From: Planococcus ruber
GTDB lineage: Bacteria; Bacillota; Bacilli; Bacillales_A; Planococcaceae
Direction of reading: 5' to 3'
DNA: 64,000 bases
NCBI RefSeq assembly: GCF_022819085.1
Contig: NZ_JALHAG010000001.1
Span: forward strand, 1,463,942-1,527,941
In this document: piece after piece, positions 61,992 to 64,000 of the stretch
Layout of the letters: every line of letters starts with the position of its first letter
How positions within the stretch are numbered: the stretch's first letter is position 1
Made by a program: the position numbers and the translations under genes
The notes under the pieces: model-generated
Told to the model about the DNA's origin: nothing
Databases searched by the model: none
The model's input: the letters and a program-made list of their open reading frames with translations, nothing else

Positions 61992-62359
61992 ATCAAGCGT
62001 TAAAGAAGCAAATCGCCAAAAGTACAGCCAATCAAATCTATGAAGCCTACCCATTTTTATGGGATCGTTTCGGTGAGCGTGGATTTGAACATACGGAAAA
62101 AGACAATCTGCATCATCTTGACCATTTGGAAACAGCGTATGATTTAAACGATAAACAAGTGTTTTTGGATTACACGATATGGCTGGAAAAGGTATTAACG
62201 AGCCGGAATGTCGGAGCCGATTTGATCATAGATAACTTTGAGAGACTTATAGGCTTCATTGAAGCAGAAGCTGAACAGAAAGAAAAAGAATTTATGCAGC
62301 AATGCCTTCAAGAAGCAAATGATTTATTGAAAGGCAGCAATTTGAAGAAGGGAGGTTGA
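61988..62359 (+). CDS. Helical protein associated with B12-binding sensors
   Basis: A 123-residue helical protein. The pattern IYEAYPFLWDRFGERGFEHTEKDNLHHLDHLETAYDLNDKQVFLDYTIWLEKVLTSRNVGADLI resembles a helical domain that, in other bacteria, is fused in front of B12-binding sensory domains (YP..L.RYG..G...C..D..YHL..L). Here it is a separate gene, overlapping the ABM gene by four bases and ending five bases before the B12-binding gene. The HHLDHLE histidines could bind a metal or cofactor. I infer a partner of the next protein. Confidence 0.7.
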   Translation: MNQALKKQIAKSTANQIYEAYPFLWDRFGERGFEHTEKDNLHHLDHLETAYDLNDKQVFLDYTIWLEKVLTSRNVGADLIIDNFERLIGFIEAEAEQKEKEFMQQCLQEANDLLKGSNLKKGG

Positions 62360-62363
62360 TCAG

Positions 62364-63017
62364 ATGATTCAACCAACCGAACTGGCAGAACTTTTTTTGC
62401 AGGGCAATGACCGGGAAGCGCTGAAGCAAGTCCAGCAATTTCTCGACAGCCATAATCGGAAAAAACTTTTTGATCAGCTATTAACGCCCGCCATGTACCA
62501 TATTGGCGAGTTATGGGAAACCAATGCAATTTCAGTGGCAGACGAACACCTTGCGACAGCTATTTGTGATTTTGTCGTTTCGGTCATAGATAAACGCAGA
62601 GAAGAAGAACACGCTGCAAAACGAAAAGTTATGGTGCTGGGACCGGAAGGGGAAGAGCATTACATCGGATTGAAAATGGTCTCAAGCCTTTTTCGGGAAC
62701 ACGATTGGTCCGTCAATTATTTAGGGCCCAATATGCCGCTTGACCACGCAATGGAAGCTGCTAATCGGTGGCAGCCGGACGCCATCGCTTTATCGGCAGC
62801 GCTCGTTTATCGCATGCCAACTTTAAAAGCGTATATAAATAAATTTAAAGAATTGGCGCATGCTCCTGCAATCATCGTCGGAGGGCGGGCCGCTGCCTTT
62901 GAAAGCAGCCGCATCCTGATTGTGGAAGGCGCCATTTTAGTGAAAGACCTTGAGCAACTGGAACACTGGATCAAAACGGGAGAGGAGCCGGACGATGAAT
63001 ACAGAATTTCAATATGA
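62364..63017 (+). CDS. Cobalamin-binding sensor domain protein
   Basis: A 217-residue cytoplasmic protein with the two-part MetH/CarH B12 module. The helical cap has the signature GELWETNAISVADEHLATAICDFV (Trp51, Glu61-His62). The Rossmann domain has the base-off ligand motif GEEHYIGLKM, with E97-E98-H99 giving ExHxxG, then NYLGPNMPLDHAMEAA and IIVGGRAA. There is no DNA-binding domain, unlike CarH. ATG 62364 follows GGAGG; the gene ends inside the PAS-STAS gene (23-base overlap). It probably binds adenosyl- or methylcobalamin and passes a state, perhaps light, to the STAS protein. Confidence 0.9.
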   Translation: MIQPTELAELFLQGNDREALKQVQQFLDSHNRKKLFDQLLTPAMYHIGELWETNAISVADEHLATAICDFVVSVIDKRREEEHAAKRKVMVLGPEGEEHYIGLKMVSSLFREHDWSVNYLGPNMPLDHAMEAANRWQPDAIALSAALVYRMPTLKAYINKFKELAHAPAIIVGGRAAAFESSRILIVEGAILVKDLEQLEHWIKTGEEPDDEYRISI

Positions 63018-63768
63018 TGACTTGCCGCTCCCGGCTTTTCGGTTAAATGAAAAGCTTTCAGTAGTCAATTGTTCCGAAGAAGCGCTGCGCCTATTCGGCA
63101 AGGTTTCGTCATTCTTGGAAATTGTCGATGAAGCAAGTGCGAATAAGGCAAGGAAGATGCTGGCTTCTGGAATGGCAGTTGAAAAGTTTGAGCTGAATGT
63201 AATTGCGCAGCCAAGCAAGCTGATTTTGGCCGATGTTTTTGCTAAATGGGACAGCCAATTTAGCTTATCCGTCATCCTTGTTCCGAAAGATGATGAACTG
63301 GCAGGCATCGTTCAGCAGCTCGCCCAGCTTCGTTCCCGGCTGAATGAAACCGATTATGATTTATTCCTGGAAAAAGAGCGGACAGCTGATTTGCTGCAGC
63401 AAGTCCAGGAATTGTCAGCCCCATGCATCCAATTGGATAGCATGCGGCTGCTGATTCCGGTATTTGGAGAATTATCCAGAGAAAAAGTGGAAGCCGTGAG
63501 TGCCCGCCTGCTGGAAAATATATATCAAGTGAATGCGGAAACGACCATTATGGATTTTACGGCTATAACGAAAATTACAAGCCAAGGATTGACCAGCTTA
63601 GAATCCCTTCTACAGACAATCTCCGTCATGGGAACAGAAAGCATTATTTGTGGCGTAAAGCCGAGCCATGCAAAAAAGCTGCACCATCTCCAATCGCTCG
63701 TCTCCGTAAAGTTTGCTTCTTCGCTGCAGGAAGTCATTGCCTTGCGTCCAGAAACCAGCAAAAGCTGA
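62995..63768 (+). CDS. PAS-STAS regulatory protein (RsbR-like)
   Basis: A 257-residue cytoplasmic protein. Residues 10-95 form a PAS-like fold (LPAFRLNEKLSVVNCSEEALRLFG), a coiled-coil linker follows (LAQLRSRLNETDYDLFLEKERTADLLQQVQEL), and residues 140-250 are a STAS domain close to RsbR-type proteins: APCIQLDSMRLLIPVFGELSREKVEAVSARLLENI, then IMDFTAITKITSQGLTSLESLLQTISVMGTESIICGVKPSHAKKL. The Thr of DFTA may be a phosphosite. ATG 62995 is seven bases after GAGAGGAG. It is the last gene of the operon and overlaps the B12-binding gene by 23 bases. No RsbS, RsbT or phosphatase is adjacent. Confidence 0.85.
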   Translation: MNTEFQYDDLPLPAFRLNEKLSVVNCSEEALRLFGKVSSFLEIVDEASANKARKMLASGMAVEKFELNVIAQPSKLILADVFAKWDSQFSLSVILVPKDDELAGIVQQLAQLRSRLNETDYDLFLEKERTADLLQQVQELSAPCIQLDSMRLLIPVFGELSREKVEAVSARLLENIYQVNAETTIMDFTAITKITSQGLTSLESLLQTISVMGTESIICGVKPSHAKKLHHLQSLVSVKFASSLQEVIALRPETSKS

Positions 63769-63797
63769 CTCGAAAATCTCGAGTTGGCTTTTATTAT
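63762..63797 (+). terminator. Terminator after the B12/STAS operon
   Basis: AGCTGACTCGA pairs imperfectly with TCGAGTTGGCT around AAATC, followed by TTTATTATT. Confidence 0.75.
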
Positions 63798-63823
63798 TTA
63801 AGTGGATTTGTATGGCGAGCTGC

Positions 63824-64000
63824 TTCCGCTTTTCTATGTCCAGACTCCAGCGGCCAGCCACTCGGGATCATAAGCCAACCCGGCTGTGCGGCAGAAAAAC
63901 GCCGCTTCGCCGGTTTGCCTTATGCCTTTCGTGGCTAACCGGCCGATTCCGCTTTTCTATGTCCAGACTCCAGCGGCCAGCCACTCGGGATTATAAGCCA
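63824..64000. repeat. Intergenic repeat element, 123-bp period, running off the window
   Basis: A 54-base segment beginning TTCCGCTTTTCTATGTCCAG at 63824-63877 recurs at 63947-64000 with one mismatch, so the period is 123 bases. Between the copies, GGCCAGCCAC and CATAAGCCAA can pair with CTTATGCC and GTGGCTAACCGGCC, giving a large imperfect palindrome. It recalls the interspersed CCAGCGGC-type repeats seen between genes in Bacillaceae. At least part of another unit must lie beyond the right end. Confidence 0.85.

Overview
The window looks like chromosome from a low-to-medium GC Gram-positive bacterium of the Bacillales. My best guess is the Planococcaceae (Planococcus-like); this rests on overall protein character, not on a marker gene. 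Supporting signs are strong AAGGAGG-type ribosome binding sites, TTG and GTG starts, SigA-type promoters, T-box-free S-box (SAM-I) and cobalamin riboswitches, a GlpP antitermination system, LCP and BY-kinase envelope genes, and many short bidirectional terminators. I see no rRNA, tRNA, CRISPR array, prophage or insertion sequence.

Layout. (1) 1-9.2 kb: the end of an exopolysaccharide locus, with a truncated membrane protein, two GT4 glycosyltransferases, manC-manA (GDP-mannose supply), galU, UDP-glucose dehydrogenase and an initiating sugar-phosphate transferase. (2) 9.3-14.3 kb: glpP, glpFK and glpD, with two antiterminator-controlled leaders. (3) 14.4-24 kb: threonine aldolase, a GIY-YIG protein, a B12 riboswitch driving a PduO-like protein and a BtuF-like lipoprotein, a truncated glycosyltransferase, DUF4126 and SGNH proteins. 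(4) 21.6-28.5 kb: a HEAT-repeat membrane protein overlapping a GT2 synthase, facing a 1064-residue membrane-anchored glycoside hydrolase and a LysM polysaccharide deacetylase; this looks like a synthesis/modification/cleavage set for an unknown surface glycan. (5) 28.9-36.8 kb: a TetR/RND efflux pair and small housekeeping or stress genes, including a short sigma factor and UV endonuclease UvsE. (6) 37-40.7 kb: two PAS-containing cyclic-di-GMP proteins in tandem, one GGDEF-EAL with a degenerate GGDEF and one with an intact GGDEF.

(7) 41-46.1 kb: a D-threonate-type acid-sugar pathway (KdgT-like permease, DUF1537 kinase, PdxA2) behind an unusual PrpR-like regulator that has lost its sigma-54 contact loop. 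(8) 46.2-50.3 kb: an LCP ligase opposite a response regulator, BY-kinase and CapK-like ligase set. (9) 52.2-58.6 kb: a LacI-controlled catabolic operon (HisD-like alcohol dehydrogenase, GntP-type permease, 3-hydroxyacyl-CoA-dehydrogenase-like enzyme, two SDRs) with a clear promoter and a perfect 18-bp operator; its substrate is unknown. It is followed by malic enzyme. (10) 60-64 kb: metC under an S-box, then a tight four-gene operon: ABM monooxygenase, helical sensor-associated protein, B12-binding protein and PAS-STAS protein. This resembles a split cobalamin (possibly light) sensor feeding an RsbR-like output. The window ends in a 123-bp-period repeat.

Best candidates for undescribed biology are the B12/STAS operon (61.7-63.8 kb), the HEAT-GT2/glycoside hydrolase/deacetylase locus (21.6-28.5 kb) and the LacI-HisD-like catabolic operon (52.2-58.6 kb). 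All calls come from reading the sequence; no database search was run.
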